Positions 25,001 to 34,660 of a DNA stretch of 64,000 bases are shown here, piece by piece. Position 1 is the first letter of the stretch, and every line of letters begins with the position of its first letter. The notes under the pieces were generated by a model. That model ran no database searches and was not told the DNA's origin. It worked only from the letters and a program-made list of their open reading frames with translations. The position numbers were made by a program, and so were the translations under genes. Origin of the DNA: Bradysia coprophila (lineage: Eukaryota > Arthropoda > Insecta > Diptera > Sciaridae); the NCBI RefSeq assembly GCF_014529535.1, contig NW_023503409.1:6386390-6450389 (forward strand), written 5' to 3'.

Positions 25001-25672
25001 AAATCCTTGTAAATCGTTGAAAATCCAGCAAAAACAGTTAGAAAATCCTCTCAAAATCATAGAAAATCTTCAGATAATTTTGAAAATTTCAATTTCAAAT
25101 AAATATGACAAATTCTTACCTCTAACGAGGTGCTTTGAACAGCTAGAAAAATTTGTCAAACTGGGGTTTGAAACGCAGTGGAATTAGTGTTTTTATCGGA
25201 TGCGCTTTCTTGCCGTCTTAAATAAGATTTTGCATTTTTATTCCAAGTTACAAGGGGATAAAGGTGAAATGCGACATGTTTTCTGTTGTGGGAGTTGTTG
25301 TTTGGTTTGTAAATGATTCCACACAAAATGAAAGTCTGGATTTTTTATTTCAATTTTTCATTCTTGTTGCGAGCGAGCGCGATCCTAACCGAAATTCAGA
25401 AAATAAAAATCTAGAACGAAATTCTTGTGAAATCAATTACAAAACACAACAACTCCCAAATTAGAAAATATGTCGAAGTTCACTTTCGTTCCCAGTGGAC
25501 ACACAACTTTATACACGAACTACTCACTCATAATATGATATTCTAATGGTCTGTTGCCGATTCGCAACGTTATTAATACCTAATGTACTAATTTGGAAGC
25601 GAACTACAAAATAAGGCTTGATTTCCACTTACAATAAGAGAACTCCGTGTGAGAGTGAAAGTACTTAACTCT
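19021..25672. other. Long gene-poor AT-rich stretch
   Basis: No gene is supported. Frames of up to 117 codons (19662-19916 plus, 20499-20825 plus, 21609-21962 minus, 22815-23039 plus, 23238-23591 minus) lack family motifs and clear splice, promoter and poly(A) context. Degenerate GAAAATCCT-like motifs occur at 24950-25080. The first exon(s) of the TMEM72-like gene could lie here, but I could not find them. Confidence 0.45.
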
Positions 25673-25690
25673 AGTGTTGTAATGGTTATT

Positions 25691-25810
25691 TGGATCACAA
25701 GGGACGAAAGTAAAAAAATTCAACCGTGTGCGAAGTTTGCAGCCCGTGGCCGAAGGCCAGGGCGGCAATCGCACAGGTTGAATTTTTTTACTTTCGTCCC
25801 TTGTGATCCA
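25691..25810 (+). repeat. Palindrome with GGCCGAAGGCC apex, copy 2
   Basis: Second copy of the 5782-5902 palindrome. It runs from TGGATCACAAGGGACGAAAG to CTTTCGTCCCTTGTGATCCA, with the apex AGCCCGTGGCCGAAGGCCAG. Weaker pairing (TGTTGTAATGG with CATTACAACA) continues outward to about 25673 and 25829. Confidence 0.8.
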
Positions 25811-25901
25811 CACAACTTTTCATTACAACAACTACGAAAATTGTAATTTGAGCTTCCTTATAATGTTCCAACTGATGAAATTTACCGAAATAAGCTGAAA
25901 T

Positions 25902-25925
25902 ATGCGGGGGCGGCAGCCCCCTGGT
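25902..25925 (+). repeat. GC-rich hairpin module, second copy
   Basis: GCGGGGGCGGCAGCCCCCTG is nearly the same as the module at 5996-6024, and an AAAAATTTATAA-type tail follows both. It supports common descent of the 5.8-6.4 kb and 25.7-26.1 kb blocks. Confidence 0.6.
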
Positions 25926-26306
25926 AAAAGAAAAATTTATAAATTATTGGCAACGTTCTTTTCTATCACAACAATCACAGTGATCACAACGACACCAGAC
26001 GGAACACATGTTGTTGCTGTCATTTACTTTCGCATCCTCGTTTGAGGGACGAAAGTACTTTCGCTCCTCTGTTTCGCACCTCTTGTAATGTCGTGGCTAG
26101 CTGAAAGTTAAATTTTTATAATTTCGCATCTCATTCGGGAAGCGAAAATTACAACTTTCGTAGTTGGTGTAATGAAGTAGTTATTTACGTATCGATTGAG
26201 TAGGCCGAAAGAGTTACGTATTAAGTTTTTCATGCTTCGGGGCCGAAAATGAGGGCAATTTTTCGAATTTTCTCGGGTTTCCGGCCCTCTGCATGAAAAC
26301 TCACAT

Positions 26307-26416
26307 GTGCACCTGTTTGGGACGGTTGATTTAAGGCACTTTCGCTTGTAAGCCTCACTTCGTTCGGCCTACAATCCGCGAAATTGCCTAAAATCAATCG
26401 TCCAAAACAGGTACAC
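26307..26416. repeat. Palindrome, GTGCACCTGTTTGG family
   Basis: The left arm GTGCACCTGTTTGGGACGGT, TTGATTTAAGGCA pairs with TGCCTAAAATCAATCGTCCA, AAACAGGTACAC on the right. The apex has its own short pairing (TGTAAGCC with GGCCTACA). One of four palindromes packed into about 1 kb. Confidence 0.65.
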
Positions 26417-26428
26417 AAATGACTATTG

Positions 26429-26539
26429 TATGTTTGCTAAGAGGACCGAAAGTAAAGAAATGTCAATTCAAGGGGCGAAAGCGAAAGCTTTCGCCCCGCG
26501 AATTGACAGCTTTACTTTCGGTCCCCTTAGCAAGCATAC
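26429..26539. repeat. Palindrome, GTATGTTTGCTAAGAGGACC family
   Basis: Arms GTATGTTTGCTAAGAGGACC / GGTCCCCTTAGCAAGCATAC, with inner GGGGCGAAAGC / GCTTTCGCCCC meeting at the centre near 26485. The inner part repeats the GGGGCGAAAG word found in the 5.8 kb and 25.7 kb palindromes, linking the families. Confidence 0.7.
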
Positions 26540-26594
26540 AAAATGTCAATACTCTCTTTGTTTGCTAGAGAGAGTATTGAAATAGTATTAACTA

Positions 26595-26666
26595 TTACAT
26601 GCTGAGGGCATCGAAAGAAGTGCTTAAAACATGAAAAGTACGGTTTTCGACGCATGTAGCATGTAA
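26595..26666 (+). repeat. 72-bp TTACATGCT element, copy 1
   Basis: Bounded by TTACATGCTGAGGGC and ACGCATGTAGCATGTAA. The copy at 56392-56463 has the same length and few differences. The equal lengths and inverted TTACATGCT/AGCATGTAA ends suggest a discrete mobile or amplified unit. Confidence 0.6.
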
Positions 26667-28522
26667 TTGTACATTAAAGCCAATACACGTCGGTGTGAGA
26701 TGCTTAATGGACAGTTTCTCATAAAATATAGATAAACTTTACAGATCACAGACGTAAAGTTGAAAGGGTTGAAGCTTAACGGGAGTATGGGAATATTTTA
26801 CGTTCTAAAATCGTGTGCTAACTGAAACATAATTAACTTTTGGCTGATTTAACTGATTTCATTTGTGTAACAGTTACTTATCGATTGAAATACTGTTCTG
26901 AATGAAATCATAAAAGAGAAAAAAAACGTAGATTGAGAAACAAGTGGAAAAAAGTATTTGTAAATCGTTGGTCCTTTAACCTTTTTTTATGAATTTTTAA
27001 AACTCGGTTTTTCGTTTGATCTGCACAAATTGTGACCTAAATTACTTAAAGAAGAAAAAGGTTTTTTTTTGAACCGGAACATAAAATGTTTTCCTTTCCT
27101 ATTCTTTTATCAACTTTATATGTATATATGGCATGGACTCCTTACAAGATTAAAACGATGATTTTATAAGCGAAGAGTTGTGGTTGAAAAGATAGGAAAA
27201 ATGTTCACATAAATTCTGTACTGTACGTGCACGGTTACGGTTACATTGAATATATGACATTATATTTGTGTGGTTTTCATTTCATTCAAAAGAACATCTC
27301 ATCCAGAAAGTCTACTTTTATTCATTTCCATGACAAAGCAGATGACTTCTTATTATATCACCAACGTAATCAACGTAACATTCAAAACTTTGAACCCTGT
27401 TGTTGACGATCTTTTTCTCTCAACGTAATACCAAGTACGCAATGTCAGTGAGTCTGTAAACCTCTTGGAAGGAGGATTCCCTTGGGTTTTATAATGCAAT
27501 TAAAGTTGAAGTAAATATCGTTTCAATTAGATTAGAATGGTTCAACAATCTACGATTGACTACAAGTTGCAACAGTGAGTGAGTTACGATTGATTCAACA
27601 CTCAACAGTAATGTTTCAGAATGTACCATTACTATGATGCTGTAAGAGCGTAACGAAGTTTTTTTAATTATTAAATATATTTTTTCTCACAAGAAACTGT
27701 GACTATAGTTACCTGATGGAAGGTATAACATACTCTCACTTAATAAACGTGTAAAAGGTAGTAAATCTTAATCTACTACACTATCCCTGTTAAGCTAAAA
27801 TTGAATCATTTTCCTTCGATGAAAACCTTCATAAACCGAATTCAGTTTACCAAAGTTATTTCGATGGAAAACTTATCTCCGCTACGAAGAAAGCCAACAC
27901 CAACTACTTGAAGGTATTTCATGAAACTGGGAAATTGAAAATTCCTCACTAAACAGGAAGTCGTATTTCAAATACGTACTGCTAAAACAACGTGCACAAG
28001 CGCTCGTCCGTAGAGATATATAAGTTGTAGTTAATTAAGCCCACACCTTAGTGTAATATTAGATTCAGCTTACCCATGCTCTATATACCACCGATCCAAT
28101 TGAAACTTATGCAATTTATACACCATATACCTCACATGCACGTATTGATATTCTCGTAACTTTTATCGCAGCAACAACCAAAAACATTTATTCCAAAAAT
28201 CCAAGAACTTTTCCTATAAATATAATCCGCAAACTATTTGCCCAAACTTTCTTTCGATGTTAAGTATTACCCGAAAAGGGAAAGAATAACACCAATGCCA
28301 CGGTGGCAAAAATTCTCTCAACGTTACACTTCCATAAGTTCACCATAAATCTTTAAAAAACAATGTTCTTGACTTTGTCGGTGGCTGAGTTCTATTTGTA
28401 TAAATCGTCCACACACAAAACTATTTTCATTGGGGTCGACCTCTACCCGCTATAACTACACCTAAAATAGCAACCTAAATTCGAGAGCTAATTTCTTATT
28501 GTGGTGTTTCTTTTATTTACAG
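26667..28522. other. Gene-poor sequence upstream of the TMEM72-like exons
   Basis: Probably intron or intergenic sequence of the TMEM72-like gene. I searched for an exon ending with one spare base after a first membrane helix, as the downstream acceptor at 28523 requires, and did not find one. Confidence 0.4.
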
Positions 28523-31500
28523 TTGTCTGTGGAGTTGGAGTCGACATAACAGTGCATGGATACAGAGCAGGAATTTATATACTGTAAGTAGGTACATTTT
28601 GGGTGAAGTTTTCGCGATTGATTAATTTGATTCGAACATTTATTATAGAGTTGTGTTAATGGATTTTAAGAAAAACTTTTATTTTTTTTTTATCTTACAG
28701 AGTATCATCAGTGATTGTATTTCTGTTAGAAATTAAATGGATTTTCACATTGTTCGTTCAATTGCTGTGTACAAAGTAAGGAATATTGCAATTTTTCGAA
28801 AAGAAAAGTTTTCACTTATCAATAGTTGATTGATGCTTTTAAGCTTTTAAACACGATTGGTGCAGTAAAATTTTTATCAAATAAATTGAAAATGTTAGCC
28901 GTATGCATTTGCATCACGTACCTACTCATCTTCGACTTTGAAAGCATGAATTCCTATTATTTTGTCAAAAACGATTGACAGAAATAATGCCTAACGCATA
29001 AAAAAGTTACTGCAAAAGAGATGCACGACTTTGTGATAGAATTTAATTCATTTACTCTCTCAAAATATAGCATCTCTTTTTCACTTAGTTATTTATGCGT
29101 TGTAGCGCAGAATAGTTGTTTGTTCCGAGGGCGAAATTAGTAAATTCCAACAAGAGTAAATTCTTCCAGAGGTGAACTCATCGCTTTTCATATATGCGTG
29201 TGATTTTCGCAGTTCAAGTGAGAAAGGTTCTATTTTCTACCAACGGGACAAAAAGAGCTGCACTTTTCTCATTAGAAATGTCATTTGACCAATCGTTAAC
29301 AGGTCGTCATTTTCTCATTTCCTATTGAGGGGAGAAATCAAAGGTAAATCACACATGAAAAATCAGTGCAGCGTGAATATCCTTATTGTTGTTGTTATTG
29401 TCGTGTTCGTGGCTTTATGTGCCACAGATCAACAAAATTAACACGAAAACTCTACTTTTCAGCCCTAGTCATGTAAAATACTAGATCACACTTGGATGAA
29501 AAATTTTGTGTGTAGAAATAGGCAATCCCAACCAAGCGAATCGTGGCACTCGCATACTTTCTCTAATGTTGGAATTTCCTATTTTCTGCCCTTGATAAAC
29601 GAATAACCATTATAGCCGTCATTCTACACACGAAAAATGAATCGTGTTCGGCCATACTTTGCAACTGGCAACTGACCCGTGCGTCTACTTCAATGTATTA
29701 CAAAAATGTACTCTTTACCCTATGGTTTTTCCCTTACTAGCCCGGTGAAGGTTGTTTCTTGATTTATCAGTACCACACAAAGACATCCCTTTTTCCGGTG
29801 TACATGGTCCTTCGAAACAGAAATTAGTTAGTAATTGCTTACGGAATAAGTTTTACTATCTCGGCGCACTCTGACATTTCGGACAACATCAAATTCCATT
29901 CATCATAACGCAAATATGATTAACGTAAATGCAATCCCTTAGACCACAATCTTTCGAACGGGTCCAAACACGTAACATCTGCTTACATGCTGATTCAATC
30001 ATATTTTCAACTAATCCACGTCATTATGTCCTAAGTTGTAGCATTTCATATAGATTAAATATATTTCTCAATCCGACAAATATTCCTCTTTCGTTGTAGC
30101 AGCAAATTCATAGACATGAAATGTTAGGTACGGGGAAAATCCTCTCAATCCGATATCTAATGGTATACAGGCTAATCTACTATCCAGCTTTTGAATCGAC
30201 GTTTTTTATTCTGTGCTACAATTCGTTAACAATTTATCCCGATAGTTTTATACCATATACCATAAGGATGTTACATTTTATGTTGCAAGCCAAATCATTG
30301 GACATTTTAAAGGTTTGTCCTAAACAATTTGTGAAAATATTTAATCAGATCGAACGTGAAATGTGACCCCCATTCAACTGTTCGATGAGCAAAAAAACGA
30401 CCATCCATGAAAAGACTAATTTTGTTTTTATCTCCTGGATACGGATTTGAAAAAAGAACGGAAGATTTACAACGTACAAATTTTGAGTATTTTATCTGAA
30501 ATATTTCAACACAAAATGACTGTACCGTACACCCATAGCAATTAAACTTTTACTCGTAAAACATCTTGAACTATGGAAACTTTAATATTTCAAGTAATCT
30601 GAAAGTTTTCTTATGGATGATGTCCATGCCAAAGTTTAATAAATTTCACATGACCCCTTTTCGATTTGGATGAACAAACTACATTAATCTGTGTTAAGTG
30701 AGCCGTGTGCCGTTCTTAGGTAGATACGGTTTTTACGTACATATAACACCCAGGTCTCCATTAATGTGAATGTGGCTGAAACCAATAATTCTTAGTGCTT
30801 ATAATGGCGAAGATGGGTATGAGATTCAGCAGTGATAAATAATTGAACTGATGGAATCATTGAGGTATTGCACAGAATTTCGGTTTTATTTATTCATACT
30901 TTTCAATGAAATTATTTATTCGATTATTTCGTCTGTAACTTTACAGCATGTTGGGGTTGCCTTTATCAGCATATTGTTTTGTTTAATGCGGTTAAATATA
31001 TTACGAAATCAAGTTCGCAGCGAAAAGGGATACATTTGTTTGCTTTTAACCGAAATAATTTAATTTCGCTGCAAATGTTTCCAATTTTGGTTTAGAAATT
31101 TTAAGTGATTTTGTGTAAGAGCGAGTTTACTCTATCTACACATCGTAATTTGACTAAATTTTAAAAAACCTGAAGTATGAAGCATACGTTCCATACCGAA
31201 GCCATAAAAAGTTTCTTGAAAATTTTTAATATCCGTCGGTTTTGTATAGAATAGAAGGTCCTGTGATTTGTGATATTCTGCAAACGTACCACTATAATGT
31301 AACGATCGTTAAAAAGCAATGTTGGTAAGAAACAGTAGATTTAAACATTGCTTATGACACTTCTCGCCGTCGTCGGTCTAGATTATCAAATTTCACATAT
31401 ATGAAGCACCATAGTTTATGACCTTGAAGTATTTTTTCCGAACGTGATGTATTTCTGGCATCAGCAGCTATGAATAATTTTGTGCCTTTTATGTGGGAGT

Positions 31501-33532
31501 GTCTATTTTGATAAACAAACTCAACATTCACTGAAAGAGCCTTTTTGCGTTGGAAAGCTATTGTGAAGTTCAGAATGTCATTGATCTTTTCATTTAGTTC
31601 CCGAACTTGGAATAAAAGAGTACCTATCACACTGCTGTTCATAATAGGAACATTTTCCTTGACACAACAGGCTGTACCAAAAATTTCTATGAAACATTTT
31701 GTAATTGATTTGATTGCACATTTATGTGTATTTTCAACGCACTTCAAGCAAAAGTGCTATTAATGACAGCTGCCAAATAGAGTACTTTTTTGTATGAAAT
31801 TTTATCCCCACTCTTTTTACAGTGTAAAATTTTGTATGGAGCACTGTCAACTTTCAGTACCCTATTTAGAGTACCACCTTTGCTTGAAGTGCGTTGGTAT
31901 TTTACGAACAATCACAATAGCCATTTATGCCACTCAGCATCATAAATATGCAAAATTGGCAAGCTTCATATGCCTCACAGTGGCATAAAACGTTGTATGC
32001 AACTTGATGCAAAGTACTTTATTAGTCTCACGATGTATATTATGACACACGGCCTGCGACCTCTAGAATACTACGAGAATGTAAAATATTTTATTGTTTC
32101 ACGTAACTACTGCCACTTTCGTATCTACGCTGTTCTTTCAAAGCTTTGTATTTACTGCAAAAGAGTATTCTTGTACGCTAAGTCCATAACCTCTCTAGCA
32201 AACAAACTTCGTTTTGACGCTGTCAAAATACCACCTTATTCCTTTGTTTGTAGAATCATACACTGTTGACTAATTTGTAATTTTACATGTAAAATACAAA
32301 GGCTACGTTGCATTTTTACTATCTCAATAAATGTAGTCAACTGTTTGTTATGCTGATAGAATATTTTCTGCTCTTTCGTTCCATTTCTATAGAAAATACC
32401 AAATCATCTATCTACTTTCACTCTGGCATCGTTTAAAATATTATATGTTTTTACAACGGACTGCGAGCATGAGTGAGTCGCAGTGACATCTGCCAAAGAT
32501 AGTGCTATTTTGCATGGAAATTTTAAGTACATTCAGTTTTTAGAGTACCACTCATGCTTGAAGTGCTTTGGTATTTATCATTAACGCCACTATTGTGCTA
32601 CAGCAAGAAAAATTCCAAACAAAAGATTTTCCGAAACCGTACATTGACTGACTCCCTTTTCTGGGCTTGCTTGACGACAGACAACATTCAAAAACCTCAT
32701 TCACTCATGATATTTTTTCTATCAGACATTAACCCGACCCTCATGCATTTATAATTAGGGATTAGTGGATGCAGCGAAAAATTAATTACTTGCCTCTTAT
32801 TCGTTCAACATATAGTAATTTGTAACCCCTCGTTAAGCTTCAATTTTCTTTCATGCATTTATAACCAATTATAAATTGCAACTTTCTTAAGCACAAGTTT
32901 CACCTGAAATACAGTGAAAATTTTAATTAAAAATTGGTTGGAATAAAAACACACTTTTTTATCTCTTTCATCAAATCACAGCAATGACTACACAGGCAAC
33001 TGCGCCAAATGTTGGAACATATGTAAAATAGTTGGCGGTTGGCGTTTGTCACCACCCTATATAGCTCTCGGTGTTGCATTAATAATGTGGCCGCATAATT
33101 TGTGGTTGAGCTATGTGGCTGGCATACAACTGATAATACTAGCGATATTACGACTGTTCACAATATTCCGCTATAGTGGCGTTGGCAAAGATGAAGGATT
33201 ATTACCTCAATACGACGACAGTTTTGATAAGTATGATGTGACACAGTCATTTTATTATTATACGCTCTTTCCTGTAGAATATCTTACATAAAGCATTCAT
33301 GCTGGGTGTGTAATTTAAAAATTCACAGACGAATTGAAATTTTAATGAATTTCGTCTTATAAGATATATTCGGCATGTTGTCGTTACGAGATGTGCTGGG
33401 TTAATCATTTTTACTTCAATTTCATTCTAATTTTTTTTTTATAGATCAGACAATTTGTCTGAAGCTGTCGATGATGCAATGCCAGAACCAGGTCACAGTT
33501 TAGAAGACGAAGAGGCTATAGATGATATATGA
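28523..33532 (+). CDS. TMEM72-like four-pass membrane protein, 3' exons (partial)
   Basis: Four exons are joined by GT-AG introns with consistent phases: 28523-28583, 28701-28775, 32982-33230 and 33445-33532 (TGA). The pieces read GVGVDITVHGYRAGIYI, LVSSVIVFLLEIKWIFTLFV then QLLCTKNDYTG, then NCAKCWNICKIVGGWRLSPP followed by two hydrophobic stretches, and an acidic tail ending SLEDEEAIDDI. The pattern of a Gly-rich GVG motif after helix 1, a helix with an internal Glu, a Cys-rich loop (CAKCWNIC) and two closing helices matches vertebrate TMEM72 as I know it; its molecular role is not established. The first exon(s), with the start Met and helix 1, are missing: the exon at 28523 begins in the middle of a codon. 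The 4.2-kb third intron is filled with repeats (28993-32570). AATAAA at about 33611 fits the 3' end. Confidence 0.7.
28993..29101. mobile_element. TIR MITE, AACGCATAAAWAA family
   Basis: The left end AACGCATAAAAAAGTTACTG, CAAAAGAGATGC pairs with the right end, whose reverse complement is AACGCATAAATAACTAAGTG, AAAAAGAGATGC. It is 109 bp long, without coding capacity, and lies inside the TMEM72-like gene intron. No clear TSD is read. Confidence 0.65.
29215..29338 (-). repeat. Dispersed palindromic repeat, copy 2 (reverse of 18412-18530)
   Basis: Reading the minus strand gives TCTCCCCTCAATAGGAAATG, ATGAGAAAAGTGCAGC and AGAAAATAGAACCTTTCTC in the same order as copy 1. Located in the TMEM72-like intron. 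Confidence 0.6.
29420..29475 (-). repeat. Dispersed repeat, AGTAGAGTTTTCGTG family, reverse copy
   Basis: GATCAACAAAATTAACACGA and AAACTCTACTTTTC are the reverse complement of the block at 2365-2410, and similar to 56285-56330. The GC-rich apex seen in the other two copies is replaced here by GTGCCACA. Confidence 0.5.
29480..31734. other. Intronic sequence of the TMEM72-like gene
   Basis: No nested gene is supported. A loose inverted pair (TGTGTGTAGAAATAGG with ATTCTACACACGAAAAATG) lies at about 29500-29650. The 131-codon minus frame 31352-31747 has no motif and begins inside the terminal repeat of the element at 31735. Confidence 0.45.
31735..31896. mobile_element. Non-autonomous element with 7-bp TSD, CAACGCACTTCAAGCA family
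   Basis: Ends CAACGCACTTCAAGCA and TGCTTGAAGTGCGTTG are perfect inverted repeats. The flanking 7-mer GTATTTT is present on both sides (31728-31734 and 31897-31903). Internal words include GACAGCTGCCAAATAGAGTA. A second copy with a 7-bp duplication is at 32454-32570, and diverged pieces are at 44690-45045. Confidence 0.75.
32454..32570. mobile_element. Non-autonomous element with 7-bp TSD, second copy
   Basis: The left end CAACGGACTGCGAGCATGAG and right end reverse complement CAAAGCACTTCAAGCATGAG are diverged inverted repeats. The flanking 7-mers are GTTTTTA and GTATTTA (one mismatch). It contains CTGCCAAAGATAGTGCTATT, matching the interior of the first copy. Confidence 0.6.
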
Positions 33533-33599
33533 CAAGAAGCGAATGGGGTGAAAGAACCAATGAACGATTGCTGAGCTTTGTGATTTTTTTTAATGAAAA

Positions 33600-34315
33600 T
33601 AATTTTAGACAATAAAAACGAAAGAAATAAATAATTATTCAAATAAAATGTAAGTCCCAAGATGTGCTCAATGATTTAAATTGTAAATCGAAGAGACTCA
33701 ATTGTTAGGACATTATATATGGAACTAACGAGTTCGAGAAAGTGTATAGAAATGCCATAATAAAATGTAAAAAAAAACCCGAATTGTAAATATTATAAAG
33801 ACATAATTATAAGGAACGAAGACCACTTTCATGCTCTTGTATTAGATTTGTCACAATGTAAATTTTTTAATAAAATGTTAAATTTCATTATGTACAATAA
33901 ATGGTTATGAGAAAATCGGAAATTGTTCATAATCACATAAAAGAGAAGGCTCAAGAAGAACTGCGACTCAATACAAATGTTATATGTGGGACACCTTTTA
34001 ACTTCGAACGCGCATGCAGACTATAACAAAAGGTGAGTAATTGCATTGTACCTGTACTCGTTAATTATTTTCTTCTTTCTTGTGAAGTCATCGATCCTGC
34101 TACTTGGTAAGACAGTCAAAAGTTTGATAATGGTTTATTTATAACATCGAGTGCAAAGTACTTTATTAGGCTCTAGATCTAGATACACACACAACGTGAG
34201 CCTAATAATGTAATTTGCACAGAGATTCATACCACAATTTATGCAACAGATGCAAATTTTACACATTATGTTGCTGAGTTGCATAATAGTTATTTGTGTA
34301 ACAAGAATCGTATGG
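33600..34315. other. 3' flank of the TMEM72-like gene with one hairpin
   Basis: AATAAA words cluster at 33611-33650, consistent with the transcript end. At 34151-34220 GTGCAAAGTACTTTATTAGG pairs with CCTAATAATGTAATTTGCAC, a hairpin whose left-arm sequence also occurs near 32009. Confidence 0.5.
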
Positions 34316-34578
34316 CAGAGCCTATTTTAAGGAATTTAATTTCCAAAAATTTTCAAAATTTCACAAATTTCACAAAAATTGTTAAAATTTCCAAATTTTG
34401 TTTTCTGTTAGATCTCATTCCGAAGTAATCAGTTAAGCTCAAAGACATGAAAACCTACTAAAAAGGCATTAAAAACAACATTTACGATGCAATCGGTTGT
34501 GTTTTTAGATGAAATGACGAAAAGTGATGGAAAAATTTAAGAATTTTTGGAAATTTAATTTCCATAAAATAGGCCCTG
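34316..34578. mobile_element. hAT-like MITE, CAGRGCCTATT family
   Basis: Runs from CAGAGCCTATTTTAAGGAAT to AAAATAGGCCCTG, with inner GGAATTTAATTTCC / GGAAATTTAATTTCC. An exact 6-bp repeat GTATGG abuts both ends (34310-34315 and 34579-34584); this could be an 8-bp duplication that has lost its edges. Related to 1990-2216. Confidence 0.65.
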
Positions 34579-34579
34579 G

Positions 34580-34660
34580 TATGGAGGTATATTATCGCAA
34601 TAGATGTCAGATTGTCAATCCTAGGCGAAGCTGAGGTTGGCAAGACATCGTGTGCAATAA
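34580..34660 (+). repeat. Palindrome with GGCGAAGCT apex
   Basis: GGTATATTATCGCAATAGAT on the left pairs with GTGTGCAATAATATACC on the right. The apex CAATCCTAGGCGAAGCTGAG holds GCGAAGC, the sequence of a classic ultra-stable DNA mini-hairpin. It adjoins the right end of the MITE at 34316-34578. Confidence 0.65.

Noticed and set aside
26230..26418. 62-codon minus-strand frame
   Set aside because: Lies inside a dense palindrome cluster and is repeat-derived.
25691..26666. Cluster of short palindromes considered as a CRISPR-like or bacterial repeat array
   Set aside because: Units are different families, not regularly spaced, and the genomic context has spliced eukaryotic genes.
31352..31747. 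131-codon minus-strand frame in the TMEM72-like intron
   Set aside because: Its start lies within the terminal repeat of a mobile element, and there is no motif.
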